The notes below the pieces were generated by a model. The model was given only the letters and a program-made list of their open reading frames with translations, did no database searches and was not told the DNA's origin. A stretch of 64,000 bases of DNA, taken from positions 151,448,575 to 151,512,574 of the forward strand of contig NC_134455.1 of the NCBI RefSeq assembly GCF_047948215.1, written 5' to 3'. Position numbers and translations under genes: made by a program. Shown piece after piece: positions 12,539 through 25,500 of this stretch; position 1 is the stretch's first letter; each line of letters starts with the position of its first letter. The DNA is from Lycorma delicatula (lineage: Eukaryota; Arthropoda; Insecta; Hemiptera; Fulgoridae).

Positions 12539-13288
12539 CAGAGGTTCCCAAACTTATTTTTCTCATAGACCACTTTCAAAATTTTGCTGGTTTCGGTGGA
12601 CCCCTTGCAGCTACATTTCTACTATATTTCCAGTCTACGGAAAATGTTAAGATTAAATCTAACTATGAACATTTGCGTTACGGCTGAGTTCCGTATTTTT
12701 TGTAATTTGTGCATTTTTTGTTTACTGACGTGTACAATAAATTGTCAAATAAATAAGTAAACAATAAATAAAATAAAAGTAAGTATAACAAAAACGCAGG
12801 TAAGTACTTACTACTTTTTCCGACAATGGCCAACGCTAACATCTATTCGCTTTACTTTTCTCTTCGAAATTCCGGAAACAAATGAGTAACGTTTATCCTT
12901 GGCAATCGTATTTATATTAGTGAAGAATCAAACAAGTTCATGCAAGATTGCTAGCACACATACCACAAGTCGTATTTCGTCCCTTTGCACGAACAAGCGT
13001 TGCGGATGGCGGCGGCGCTTTGCAAGTCTCGACACGTTCGTTGTACTGAATATGGAATATGCAAGTGTTTACAAGTAACAGTCGCTGAGCTTCTCAAAAC
13101 ATTATCTGCCTAGATTGATACGCAAAGTCAAGCCAACATTTTAGTTCTTCACTATCGAAACCAGATGAATTTTCGCGGACCCCCGCTTACGAATTGTGAA
13201 CCCCATTTTTTTGTCACGCCAAAGTAGACCCCCGTCGAGTCTCCCGTGGACCCCTGGGGGTCCACCTGGACCACTTTGGGAATCAATA
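12539..13288. mobile_element. Non-autonomous hAT-like element
   Basis: The left end CAGAGGTTCCCAAACT and the inverted right end (TTGATTCCCAAAGTGG) form terminal inverted repeats of hAT style, with further matching inside (GTGGACCCC on the left against GGGGGTCCAC on the right). Flanking 8-bp target duplications are GGCTAGAT (12531-12538) and CGCTAGAT (13289-13296), 7 of 8 identical. It is 750 bp long with no transposase ORF. Confidence 0.75.
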
Positions 13289-13296
13289 CGCTAGAT

Positions 13297-14350
13297 GGTG
13301 TTGAAAGCTTATGTGTACCCATACCCTACCAACTAAACAACTCCTGTCTCACCATTCCGATGCGGTGCCGGCCCGGCAATCAAGCGATACGCGGCGCCGG
13401 GAGTCCCTTCGAGCTCTGAAGGTCGGGTCCCCATGCGTCATCATCCACGTCCATCCACGCAAGTGCAGATGAACGGAGACTTAGCAGGAGATTGTCCCTC
13501 GCTCCATCGCTCTCGGATCCGTTTCTTCGCTTGTACACAGGACTTTTCATTAGGTGATCTCGATGGCTGGGGCAGGATCTTTATTACTCATCGCCCCCGC
13601 CCATCCACGCAAGCGTGGACGGGCGGAGGCTCCCCAAGTCGGCTGCTCCTCTTTTCTACCTCCTTAGCTCGGAGGACGGTTCTGGCAAATACATCGACAT
13701 TATTCCAGTTACTTGCCCTGGATAGCATATATCCCATCAGTTGTTCCGGTGATAGATTTTTTAGCGGCGTGTCTGCGTTTATCTTCCCACTCAGGGCATT
13801 GAAACAATCTGTAGTCCACGAGTTCCGACCTTCGAAGAACATACAAGTGAGAGGCTTCCTTCTACCTACACCATAAAGGTACGCCTCGAATGGTCCATGC
13901 CCAGACATGATCTGCATAATATAATAATTTGCTTTTCCGTGCTTCCTCTTCAGCCAGATCCGCAGGTGGGAATTAACCTCCTAGTCCAGGCTGCTTTCTC
14001 ACCAGATTCCCAACAATCTTGCCAGGCGCGTAAAGTACTAGATCTAGTCTCGTTCTTGCTCTCTCCGCGGTATCTCATTAACCGCGTCTGTAGCAGGAGG
14101 TCTATCGAGAGGACCCCGGCCAATATCCAAACGGCGTCATACGAAATCGTTCTGTACGCCGACACCACGCCCTGCAGAGATCGATGATGCACCTTCCTCA
14201 ATCTCTCTAAGTTGCTCTTGATGGAAACAGCGGACCCCCACACCGGGACTGCATACAATAAGATTGAGGTCACCTGCCCATTATGCCCATACGTTTGGCC
14301 TCCAAACGCATCAGGACAGAGAGGAGGTACATTCAGCTTTTGCACAAACC
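13297..14350 (-). pseudogene. R1-type LINE fragment, C-terminal part of ORF2
   Basis: Two overlapping minus-strand frames (14345-13950 and 13917-13588) together give the region downstream of the reverse transcriptase in R1/I-group LINEs. It reads 'SILLYAVPVWG', then 'VVSAYRTISYDAV..LAGVLSIDLL', then after a frame change 'QIMSGHGPFEAYLY..G'. The classic cysteine positions after SGHG are mostly lost. The fragment is much more GC-rich than its surroundings, 5' truncated, and its likely 3' UTR is split by the hAT element on its left. Confidence 0.7.
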
Positions 14351-14657
14351 TGCCTCGAATTAATGCTCGCCTTAATGCTCGCGCTTAACACACCAAGTCT
14401 GATATCGCTTGTACAATCCACCGACTATACATGCGAATTTGTTCTATGTAATTTGTGAAATTACATTAGTTTATTTAGTGCCGACCGTGGACGCTAGTAC
14501 CACCACACCCGCGCGAATCAAATACAGTATGCATGCGCGCTTCGGTTATAATCATTGAATCAAATAATAAACCAAAAATATTACATTTAAATAAAATGAA
14601 AAATATTTTTAATTAAGTTGTGTGTGCATGTGTGTAAGCCGTCCATCAGAAATAACT

Positions 14658-14719
14658 CACAGTTGTAGACTTTCCCGGAACACGGATTAGCCGCACGACA
14701 GGAAATTCCTACAACTGTG
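14658..14719. repeat. Inverted repeat
   Basis: CACAGTTGTAG (14658-14668) and its exact reverse complement (14709-14719) enclose a 40-nt GC-richer loop. Role unknown. Confidence 0.7.
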
Positions 14720-16759
14720 TTGTCAGCCCTGTTTAGGAGTAAATGAAAATCTTCTTAAAGTGGTTTTATAAAAACGTTTTCATTAATAATTTCATTATTA
14801 ATGAATTAAATAATTATTATTAATTTTTTTTTGCTTATTTTCTAAGTAGGATATGACGTAAACACGTCAAATATAACGGCAATAAATTTCATGGTCTGAT
14901 TAGGCTGGTAATATGATTGTACATTTATAATATTTATTTAATCAACACGATCTCATCATTTTAAGAAACGAATACAAAGCTAATTTGATTTTGGTAATCA
15001 GCGTTTCAAGCAAACTTTCAGAACATTCAATTACAGGATGAATATAACTGTACTTGAGAGCTTCTGTTTCACAAATGTTTTTATTGGATATTCAGAACCG
15101 AAAACCCAGAATTTTTTGTGTCATCTCGCATCAATATTTTCATTAATTCTTCTTCTATGGAGACATCATTAAATTTCACATCTACAGGTATGGTGTAATC
15201 CATATATGGAAAATTAGCCTAGATGTAATGTCTTTTATCCTATTTCTTATTAAGTATAAGAAAAACAAATTTAAAGCATTTCACAAGCGTTTTCGGGAAT
15301 ACAAAATAGCAGTTTTTTTCTGTAACTCGTGATCCCATGAAGGAGGTAGAAGACAGAAATTAAGTTGATATACTCAAAAATAAAAATAAATATAGCAATT
15401 ATTTTCTTTTCTGAAATTGTATGTCACATTTAGTCTTTGAAAAGACAATTTGAAAAGCGGTCTGAAAATTGATTGGATAGGTTTTCCTTTGTTATCAGCT
15501 ATAATATTTTCTGGTAACTTTTACAAAGTATATTGTACGCAAAATTAAAAAAATAACAAAATTTTTAATAAGCCACGTATCAAACTTTTATGAGGGCACT
15601 GAAAAATTATGTGACTTTAGACTGGACTTCATGTTTACGTAGTACAGTACATAGGAAGAAGTATTCTACATAATAGATTATTGCTAGAATTATTTCTAAT
15701 AGTACATTAAAAGTAATTCTAGTAATAATTTTTTTTAAATATCATGGAAGTACTTAAAATATACCGTCACTCATGCGTTAATGCTGTAGATTTATTTTAA
15801 TTTTACAAAAAAAAATTATTTTTCTTATAAAAAAGTAGATATTTTATGGTTGAAGTCGGCTCTAAAAAGTCGATTGTTCGACTTTAAACCCTGCCACCTC
15901 AGAATTCATCAGTTAAATCACATTTCGCCATTACAGTACTAGTTCATGTGTCCGTTAATACTTTTTCATGTTCTGTTGGCGTATGTATTTTAAGCGACTT
16001 CACATCATACGGCAATTTCAGTTTTACCCTTTTTTTTTTGTTTGAGTTATGTGAGCATCGACATCTAAGGTCATTAGCCGTCAGGCATATAAAAAAAAAA
16101 TCATATGGTTTGTTGTAATTCATACAGAGATTTTATTGAAATGAAGGAAATTTTAAAATGGATGTGTACGGATTATCAATACATTCCGAAAGATAGAAGA
16201 GGATTAACTTTACATCGGGAAGAGGAATACGACGATACACTGGCCTACAATATATATATTTATAAGATCAATATATAATTACATTGGTAAAACTTTAACT
16301 TAAAAACTAAAAATGATATCATTCTTTAGTTTGTAAAAGTATGAATCAGTACAGATTTTTTTAATCAAATCCACAAATAAAGCTTTCCTTAAGTTTTACG
16401 TTAATGTCCTGTTGAATAGATAACAGAACTGTATTCGTTATAACAAATTAAGGGAATGGTAAATTTACTATATATGAAATGTTGATCGGCTACTGCCCTC
16501 TTTCTTACAACTATTAAAAAGTACTAAAACTATTAAGTTTAATCGTTTTATGTATTAAATTGAAGACTTACTTTACATATTTAAGAAATTATAAATAGTT
16601 TTTAATTGATGTAAATGAATGAACTGATTAAAATTCTTATTTATCCTTATGGGAAACTGTAATTTGGTATCGGTCACAGCATCGTAGTCGATCAAAACTT
16701 GTTCGCTGCACATGTAATTACACATATAATTATACATATGACCATTCAGAGAGCAGCAA
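14720..16759. other. Gene-free AT-rich sequence
   Basis: No supported gene. Short stop-free frames occur (minus strand about 15235-14950 in two frames; plus strand 16141-16278, 45 codons) but carry no motif I recognise. Confidence 0.4.
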
Positions 16760-18845
16760 AAGCAATTCAGTTTATTTTACAACTTCTAGTAATAGGGAAT
16801 GAACCATGATCAATTAAATAATTCCGAAATAGTTTAAAAACCCTATTAACAACTAAGTAACAACAATCAATTTGATGATTTTTGCACGTGGTATGAAGAA
16901 ATACGATAGTTTTATATTTCTGAGAAACAACTTTCAATCAATCGAAAGCTACCATCCGATATTTTAAATAATGCGGTACATCATTTCATTACTCAGCTAA
17001 TGTGTATGAAGATACTTCATCCTTGTTACTAATAATTTATAAATCAGAAGGGTGGTATGGATTAATCCTTGTATTATAAAGTACACAGAATGCGACATTT
17101 GATATAGAAATGGTAAAGAAATCAAATTATTTAAAAGATTAATACAAAAGCATATCTGCTACTAGTAGCATTGAAGAAGCACTATAAAAAGCTAATACAC
17201 TGAAAAAATTAGCAACATTCACCCTCTGTAAATTAACATATCACACACCCTTAGTGGGTTGTACCAAAGTAGACATCCAGGTGTAAATGTCAGTCACAAT
17301 CGTATCATCTCAATTTATAAAAAACAGGCTTTTCTGAAGAAACACAAAAAATTAAAGAATGGAATTATATTTCCAATTTCATATTATTTTTTTCATTAAA
17401 ATTTTTGAATAGATATTTATTGATTACATTATATATATATTTTTTAAATTCAAAACTTTCCTATTTTTTTTATTAACCTCTAGGTTTTTAGATAAAAGTT
17501 GAGCAAGTTCTATTTAACGGTTAAGCAAATTTATCGAAGTTATATTTAAAACGGCATATTTTGCAAAATAGTTTTGGTTTTAGTTTTAAAATAAATAAGA
17601 TAAGAGCAATCAATAGAGGTCAATAATTACAATAGATACAAATTTATACGCTAAATTTAAACAAATTATGTAATATATATAACACAGCCTGTTATTTATA
17701 GTAACCTATCACTATTGTCAACTAAGCATTGTTATCTAACATTTAAATTCCTCCATACATAATCTTTTATATTTTCATCTTAAGACACTAAATAAGTAAA
17801 AATATTTAGACGTGGAGCATAAGTCGAAGTCCAAAAGACAAAATAAAATTAGGAAAAGATAAATCTGATTGTAATTCATAAATATGAAATTATAGCATAA
17901 ATGTAAAACGTGTTGATTTCATCCACAATTTGATGAGATTACGATGATGCCATGTTATTGAGACCACAGAAATTACTCTCTTCCAACGGATTTTTAAAAA
18001 TCGATGGTTTTCTTGTGTTTTTTACAAACGTCATAAAAAGCTTTCATCAGTTTTAACAATATTTAATAATAACATCTTAAGCACATCCACCTATGTACTA
18101 ACCAACTATCCCACACACGCGTGCGTGCGTCTGCGCAGCTACACGTACACACGTTATAACGTATAATTTATAAGAAATAACAACCTAAAACAAAATAATA
18201 CATCATTTTAAATAACAAAGGATTAAGACCACCTTTAATCCGTCAGGCTACGCCCTGTCAGATTATGCCCAGTTTTAACCCGATAGACATTTCGGCGATC
18301 AAGCTTACACCACAGGTAGCTCACTTCAGGTAAACACAAAACGTTTCAGGTTTTTCAGCTGAAGGCAGCCTCACCAAGAATCATTTATCTTGCTCTCTCA
18401 TCAGACCTTCACCAGGAGAAAGTAAAAGGGAAAAGAATGAGTATGAATAAGATGGGATAGTGAAATAGTAGTATCTAACATCTCACGAATTGCAAAAAAT
18501 ATACAAACAAGGCCACTTAAAGGAAGCTCGAGCTCTTTTAAGACAGTGAATAAACCTCTCACCCACAATCTATATTGTACAAGGGCCTTTTACTCCAGAC
18601 GGGAGCACCACGTTACTGATATTTTTTGTTGGTTGTTTAATTGCATGCTGAAACAAATATCGTTTTCTCTCTAGAAATTCAATATGAACACACAACCTAT
18701 TACATTGTCTCTAAATGATTATTAATCTCAACTATCACTGAATTAATTGGGGTGAGGAAATACGTCACTAAACCTCAAATTATTCCAGTAAAATCAAAAA
18801 TGAAATAGCCAAACTTTTGGAACGGTGAAAATCTTATCATTCTGG
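16760..18845. repeat. Duplicated block A, copy 1
   Basis: Collinear but diverged similarity to 37430-39995. Shared islands include GAACCATGATCAA, CCGATATTTTAAATAATG, TTATAAATCAGAAGGGT-like, CTACTAGTAGCATTGA-like, and ACTCACCCACAAT-like near 18560/39700. No exon is visible. It lies upstream of gene 1, as copy 2 lies upstream of gene 2, and I read both as remnants of the segmental duplication that made the paralogues. Confidence 0.7.
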
Positions 18846-19788
18846 AATAATTCAGTCACCATGGTTTGCGATGATAGTTTTAGAAAGAAGAAAATCTTAA
18901 CTTAAAAATTATGAAAAAATTTGAGAGCATTTATTTTTTATACAATAAAAATTATTTATTTAAATTGAAGCTGGATAGGTATAAAAAAAAATAATTTCTG
19001 TAAATTTATATAATAGGGGAGATATTTTCAGGATACTTTTTGGATTGTAATTTTTAATAACAGCTCTTGAAACATCAGGAAAAAAGGGCCAGGTCGGAAA
19101 TTACAAGAAATGATTAATTTATACTTATTATCTGCTTTCATTATTTTCTTTAATCAACATTTATTCAAAAAATATATGTATAATTATCCATTATAACATT
19201 TAAGATGATGTAAGTGATTTCTAAAATAAACAACAGGATGAACAGCATTAAAAACATACTATTATCTTATATTCATCTATTATTATCTATTATCTTATAC
19301 TCGTATATTAAAGAAGTTGGGCTAAAAACCTATTTCCAGTCCGTGTGGATGTTTTACTGCAAAAATCGGGCTGAATTTTTTTTTATTCTGCTCGAAATGA
19401 CCCACAAATATGCCATTAAGCGTCATCGAGCCACAAACTTGAATCTCCTCAGAGAACTCTACAAAAAATTCTCATTATTACTTAATTGAGTAAATTTCCG
19501 AGAAAGGTCCTCACAGAAAGATCACTTTGAAGGCCTATTAATGCTTGGTGACATAACAGTGAGACATTCCAAACATAATAAATAAAAGCTAACCCGATCC
19601 GTTAAGTGGAACGTCTAGATAGATTGGGAATAGGTTTTGAGAACTTATCTTATGTCTGGTAGGAGAGGAAAGAGAAAAACAAGGTGGTTGGTAGTGAAAT
19701 GTACTGTAAATGGTTTTTAGCCAACAATTTTTTAAATATTACATTAATTTATAACAATTACGCTAAAGAGCAGCAAGGACCCACTAGA
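18846..19788. other. Gene-free AT-rich sequence
   Basis: The ORF at 19214-19489 (91 codons) has no recognisable domain, and I do not support it as a gene. Confidence 0.4.
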
Positions 19789-20352
19789 ATATATAAATTT
19801 TTTTTTTACTTCTGTGAGGCTGTTACTCTTTCACGCAAAAACTACTCGAAAGATTGAACTGAAATTTTGCATGAACGTAGTTTTTATAAATGAAAAGAAC
19901 ATAGGACTATTTCCGTTACGAAATATTTGACAGTATCAAGATGGTGGCAGTTCCAATGGTTTGTGGTAACAACCGGATTATGTTCCTTGCCGATATTTAC
20001 AATTCTATGGCCAAATTGTTGATCAAATTGAATTTAAAAGCCACTTGTAGAATTTGAAATTAATTTTCTACAAAAATTAATTTTTTTCTGTCTTTTTCGA
20101 TATCCCTTGGTTATTGAGAAAAGTAGTTCTAAAAATGCGACGGCATATATTCCTTTATACACGCCCTTCATTTTTAAGCGCCTCTAGTTTCCGCTTAAAG
20201 TTACTTTTTCGATGACAATAAATTAGTCACAAGGACAGGCGCTTCAAATAATGGCTGTATCCACTTGGAAAGTCAATGCTTCTCTCACGGGCAACTGTTA
20301 TGTGGTTTACTCTTGAGTCTCCTGTAGGGACAATCTATATATATTCTCTGCA

Positions 20353-20394
<42 letters not shown>

Positions 20395-20624
20395 TGCAGA
20401 GAGAAAAACTGTAAATATTGTATTCAAGTTCAACTTTAGATTATATCTTCCAAAAACTCTTTCACAAAAAATATAAAATACAAAATGAAAGTTTAAATGA
20501 AAAACGAATACGATCACCTCCTTATAGTATTTGACAGGTAACGCTAAGAACCGTGCAAAATACTCTTTTACCTGTACCCCCTGATAGTCGGGAAGAGCTC
20601 GCTTCGCTCGCTATGACCGGCTAG
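19789..20624 (+). mobile_element. Helitron-like element, copy 2
   Basis: Diverged relative of the element at 5462-6245, sharing CTCTTTCACGCAAAAACTAC, ATGTTCCTTGCCGATAT-like and GGTAACGCTAAGAACCGT blocks in the same order. It ends with a GAGC/GCTC hairpin then CCGGCTAG (CTAG 20621-20624). A TA-repeat hairpin is embedded at 20345-20402. There is no helicase ORF. Confidence 0.6.
20345..20402. repeat. Palindromic arms around a (TA)n tract
   Basis: TCTCTGCAG (20345-20353) and CTGCAGAGA (20394-20402) are exact inverted copies enclosing about 19 TA units, so the whole segment can fold into one long stem. Two antisense ORFs through it encode Tyr-Ile repeats and are artefacts. Confidence 0.85.
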
Positions 20625-22140
20625 TACTCAATAATTATAAAACTTGTTTTTTGATGAAATTGACTCCTTATTTATCCATATTGGTAAATATGTAATTGAC
20701 TATTTATGTAGGATTACAACTAGAAGAAACTGATATTACACATTACTCTTCTGATAATATAATGCCAAAATTTTTCAGATGTACTATATTTATTTACAAA
20801 ATTGATCCAGGAACAAGATTTATTACTGATAGCCTTTACAGGAAAACACTTTTTATACTACATAATTTCACATATTTAAACTATATCACCTGCTGTTTTG
20901 AAATTAAAAATAATAAAAACTTTAATTTTTCCCTTTCTTAATTCTTTGAAAGTTGAATTAATTAAAAAGATTTCTTAGCAGATGCCTTGGACATATGTGG
21001 GACCATCTGGAAGATTTTAATTTCCGAGGTAACAGTTTTGAAAAATATTGTGACGAATGAATTAATTATGGAGAGTGATATGTTAATTATACAGATTTTT
21101 TAACGAAAGCTTTGAATTTTTCCTTAAAATCATACAAGGTTAAAACCACTTTTTAGCTATCAGTAAATAATTCATTATTAAAAATTCAAACACCTGAGTA
21201 ATAAATGAAAAGAATCAAGATGAACATTTTTGTATTTGTGGTGAAAAGGGTTTCTTCAGTAACAACTGAGATGACTATGCCGAATTTTATCAGTCAGCCA
21301 GTTAGTAAAGATATAGGCTGAGATGTACTGATTATATTTCGAGAAATAGAACACCTTTAACCACACTAACTTAATCATTAAAAATTCTGTTTAATGATTA
21401 ATAAGTTACAAAATCAATACTTACAATTTCTGCATTACGTCAACTCTGAAACAATGTGATTTGACTTGTTTAAGTAGATTTATTAATATCAATCCTATTC
21501 TTTTATTTTTTTTTTTACTTATTACTTGATATTCTTGTGACTAACATGACATAAGTTGCCAACGACTACAAACCTGTCATGATAAGAAGATAAATGAGTA
21601 ATTTATCACTTTCGAATTACATTACATTCATGGAAGGAGTAAATAATGGATAGATATTTTTGAGAATGATTTATTGTAATTTCTAATTTTTTATTATAAT
21701 TAATACATTTGATTATAAGTCAACTGCCTACCTGTAAATAATGTAAAAAAAATAAATATTGCATTAAGTCACAGATATTTAGGAAAGAATCAGCAAATTT
21801 TTTAAATAAAAAAATCAAAAGAAACTTGAAAATTCAATCTATATTTCAGTCACGAAAAAAATATGCCTATATAATATGATTGAGTCATCACATCTGTTAG
21901 TGAAATCAGATCTATATATAAGAAATACTATAAACTGTTTAGTTATACTGTTTCTCTAAGTGTGAAGTTAAGCAAAAAATCTCAATCTAAATCCCATCTC
22001 AAATTTCAGCATAAATAGTTTAAAGATACTCTCTGAGAAACCAGAATATCTTGAGATTTAAGAGAATACTGATGCAAAATAAAGAATCAATGTTTTCCTT
22101 ATATAATTAATAATGATTATTACATTGTTAAATTTATATT
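20625..22140. other. Gene-free AT-rich sequence
   Basis: No supported gene or element. The ORF 20696-20941 has no recognisable feature. Confidence 0.4.
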
Positions 22141-22183
22141 ACATACACACCCGCACACACACACACACAGACACACACACTTT
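22141..22183. repeat. (CA)n microsatellite
   Basis: Nearly pure CA run interrupted by CCGC and AGAC. Confidence 0.9.
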
Positions 22184-22559
22184 ATATATCAGACAACTTT
22201 TATACAATCAACAATCCTCTTTGTATTTTTAACGTTCACAGAGTCTACTGATACAAAACAAGGAAACATCTTTAGTACACATTTAGATGTATTATTTCAG
22301 TGTAACTTTATGAAAATAGTATTTCATAAAACATTATTGTAAAATGAATATGTATTTATATTTTCCAAAGAAGGAGTATAAAATGACAAAAATAATATTT
22401 ATGTTAGACAATCATGCACTTGACAATATAAGTTATTGCTTTTAGGTTAAATTGTTTAACATAAAAACTCTTAGATAGCTGAAATAAATTCTTAGATAAA
22501 ATTTTTAATTTCTTTAAAAGTAACGTGATGATTTCCATGAATAGCAATTCCTAGTATTT

Positions 22560-25500
22560 TTTTATTGTTTTGCTTTCTGCTGACTCAATCTGTTTGAGTA
22601 TCTATGCACTTTGATGAGCAATTAGAGGATCAAGGCAATAAAGCTTCAAGGGTATATGTCAGTTCCTGCTCCCCTTCTACTTATCTGTCACCTTCCACTC
22701 AATACATCCCTATTTACTTGTCATGCTTTCACTTGGTTGCTTGTCACTTTGTCAACTACTTGTTATGCACAGCTATAAAATAAAGTAAAAAAATTCCCTA
22801 TATTGGTATGATAAATATTCAGAAAGAATACAATTAGAGGAATGCTTAAGAGTTAAAATAGGATTACCATTTGGTTTTATATTGAGAAATTCTAAGCTCA
22901 CCAGAGGATTAATTTCATTTATCGATTCAATAGAGAACCCCTGAAATCCCCATCAAATGAAGAAATGCTGAGTTTTTGTAACATGATGATGAAACAGGAA
23001 TTTTATTTAAGCGGATAAAGTTAATATTTGAGCACTCTAATACTACTGCATTGTCCATTCGTTAGAGATTAAAATCAGAAGTACCTGTATACCGATTAAC
23101 TACTGTAACATGTAGATTGTATTATCACTGATTTACAGAAGGTTATTCAAAAACTAAATAGAGAAATGGTATAAGAAGGGAAGCAGATATTCTGAAGCGC
23201 AACCGTCTCTAAGGGCATCCCTGCTGAAGGTTCAAGACATCATTTGAAGATCTATCTACATTTGATTAACTAAATCGCATATTATATCCTGTGTTTCAAA
23301 CTTCTATATCTATTTGTAATACTTATCCTGCAACATCTTACCATGCGCTGGGAAAGTTATAGTTAAATGCTTGTTCCAAGCTTACTTTTGTATCTTCAAT
23401 ACCATTCTCCATTAAAGAAGATTTTCAGCAAAATTGCAACACTATCAGTTTCCTTTCTGTATTATTATACTATCCTAATTCAGAACTTGTCAACAGATTT
23501 GGAATGATTGTGACGTAGTTCTAAATTATTGTTTGATGACAATGTAATCTGTACTGAAGGCTTAAAGTGGTGCATTTTTAATGGTACAATTTTGCAGTTT
23601 TATGTTGTTTTATTATTAAAACACTGAAAGTTCTGACTGATATATGAAACAGTTCATTATCATTATAATATGCAAAATCCTTTTATCACTTCTACACGTT
23701 TGCTGTAAGTTTTCAGATACAAACTGGAGAACTGATCATTTTTAAGGGCATTAAGTTTTAATACCCACTTATGAAAAAGAATCTTAATGTATCATATTTT
23801 TTATTATTAAATCCTTCGGAAAAAATAATAGCTATAAGGACGGTTCAACCAATAAATAGCGCGAGGTTATGTAAATGGCATTTCATGAATCTCTGCTCTC
23901 TTATTTCTCTTTAACTCATTTAGAACATAATCAGATTCAAATTTTAGTACAAAATTTCTTATCTACTCTTAAATTTAGTCTATCTCTCTTACACAACGGC
24001 AGTTCTTGTCTATCCTTTACTTCTATCTATGTAAAGTTTATTACCTATTTTTTATATGTATTAGTTTGAATTCTAAAATGTGTTATTACCAAATTAAAAT
24101 TTACTGTCCTCTTTTTTGAAAAACTATTTCGCGTTTGTAAAAATAATAACATGAAATAACAACTATAGTTATCAGTTTTATTTGCAAGATGGTAAAAGTA
24201 TAAGTATAAAAAGTATAGTTTGTTATACTTGTTATATTTTTTCGTTTCATTTGTTGAGAATATTTGAGATTCTATTATTATTTAGTAAAGATGTTCAAGA
24301 TATCAGGATACTTGTGAAGTATCATGAATCAGTCATTATTTTAATATAGATTTTAAGTCAATAAAAAATTATTATATCTAAAGTACTTCTTTGCGCTGAT
24401 TTAAAAAGTACAAAAAATTAAATATTAATAATATTTCACGTTTTTCAGTCTTTTTTTGTTAGTTTATTTCAAACCAGTTTTATTTTTATAAAAGTAAATT
24501 CTTAAATCTTGTAATTTTTTTGTTCTTTAGACTTTCAACTTATTCGATTACTATCCATTTTTTTTTATTCTTTGTTAACTTAATTACCTTATTCTCCGTA
24601 ATGATAAAATCCTTTATTAATTATGAAGGTTCCTTTAATTTAACTTCGAAAGGTTAAACTGATAGACAATTACTCGAGATCATTTTTTTTAAGAATCAGA
24701 GTAAATTTTTAAAAAAATTATGAGACCAATGTTTAGGATTTATACAATAACTATTGATAAGATGTTTCGTTAAATAAATTATAATATTAATGTTAATAGA
24801 GGTTAACAATAACCAATTATTAATTACTTTAAATATAAAAATACTTACACAAACAAATAAATTTAAACAAACATGTTATCTCAGTCTGAGCAGTCAGATG
24901 ACCTTAACCGCGTGGGAAGAAGACTGAATTTTTTTACAATGTTTATGCACTCGAAAAAATTAGTGCGTAATATATATTATATTTTTAAATATAATTTATT
25001 AATATTTTATATAATATAGTAAATGTACTTCAGTATTTATTTCTTCAAAATCTAATTATACTGAAGACTAATTAACAACATAGGAGAAGATTTAATCAGT
25101 GTTTTATAGGATTTTCTTTAGTAAAAACTTAGATTTTTATTTAAAAGTGTATTTATTAACCACTTAGTATAGAAAATAAGTCTGTTAGGGGCAAATTCTA
25201 GCTGTCATCGAAAATAAAAACTGAAGAGCAAATTTTAATTATAAATAATACAATTAGGAGTCTACTATAGAGTATTAATCTTAAAAAATTTTTACAAAAT
25301 TTAATGAACGCAGTATTATACGAATATAATACGGTCATGTTACTAGGTTAATAGTAAACAATTAAGAATTTCTACTGTTGCAAATCATTTATTGTATCAC
25401 TCCTAAGTTCTGAACAAGTCTGATTTCAGTTACAAATTACAATTAATTACTAACGACTAATAAAATTGAACAAATTTTATTCACTATAAATTTGCTTCTT

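Noticed and set aside
14950..15235. Possible frameshifted coding segment on the minus strand
   Set aside because: Two short stop-free frames only; no recognisable motif, and such lengths are expected by chance.
16141..16278. 45-codon ORF starting MKEILKWMCTDYQYIPKDRR
   Set aside because: Protein-like but too short, without a relative in the window or a recognisable motif.
19214..19489. 91-codon ORF
   Set aside because: No domain, AT-driven composition, no promoter or splice evidence.
20276..20517. Two overlapping ORFs with Tyr-Ile repeats
   Set aside because: They are translations of the TA tract.
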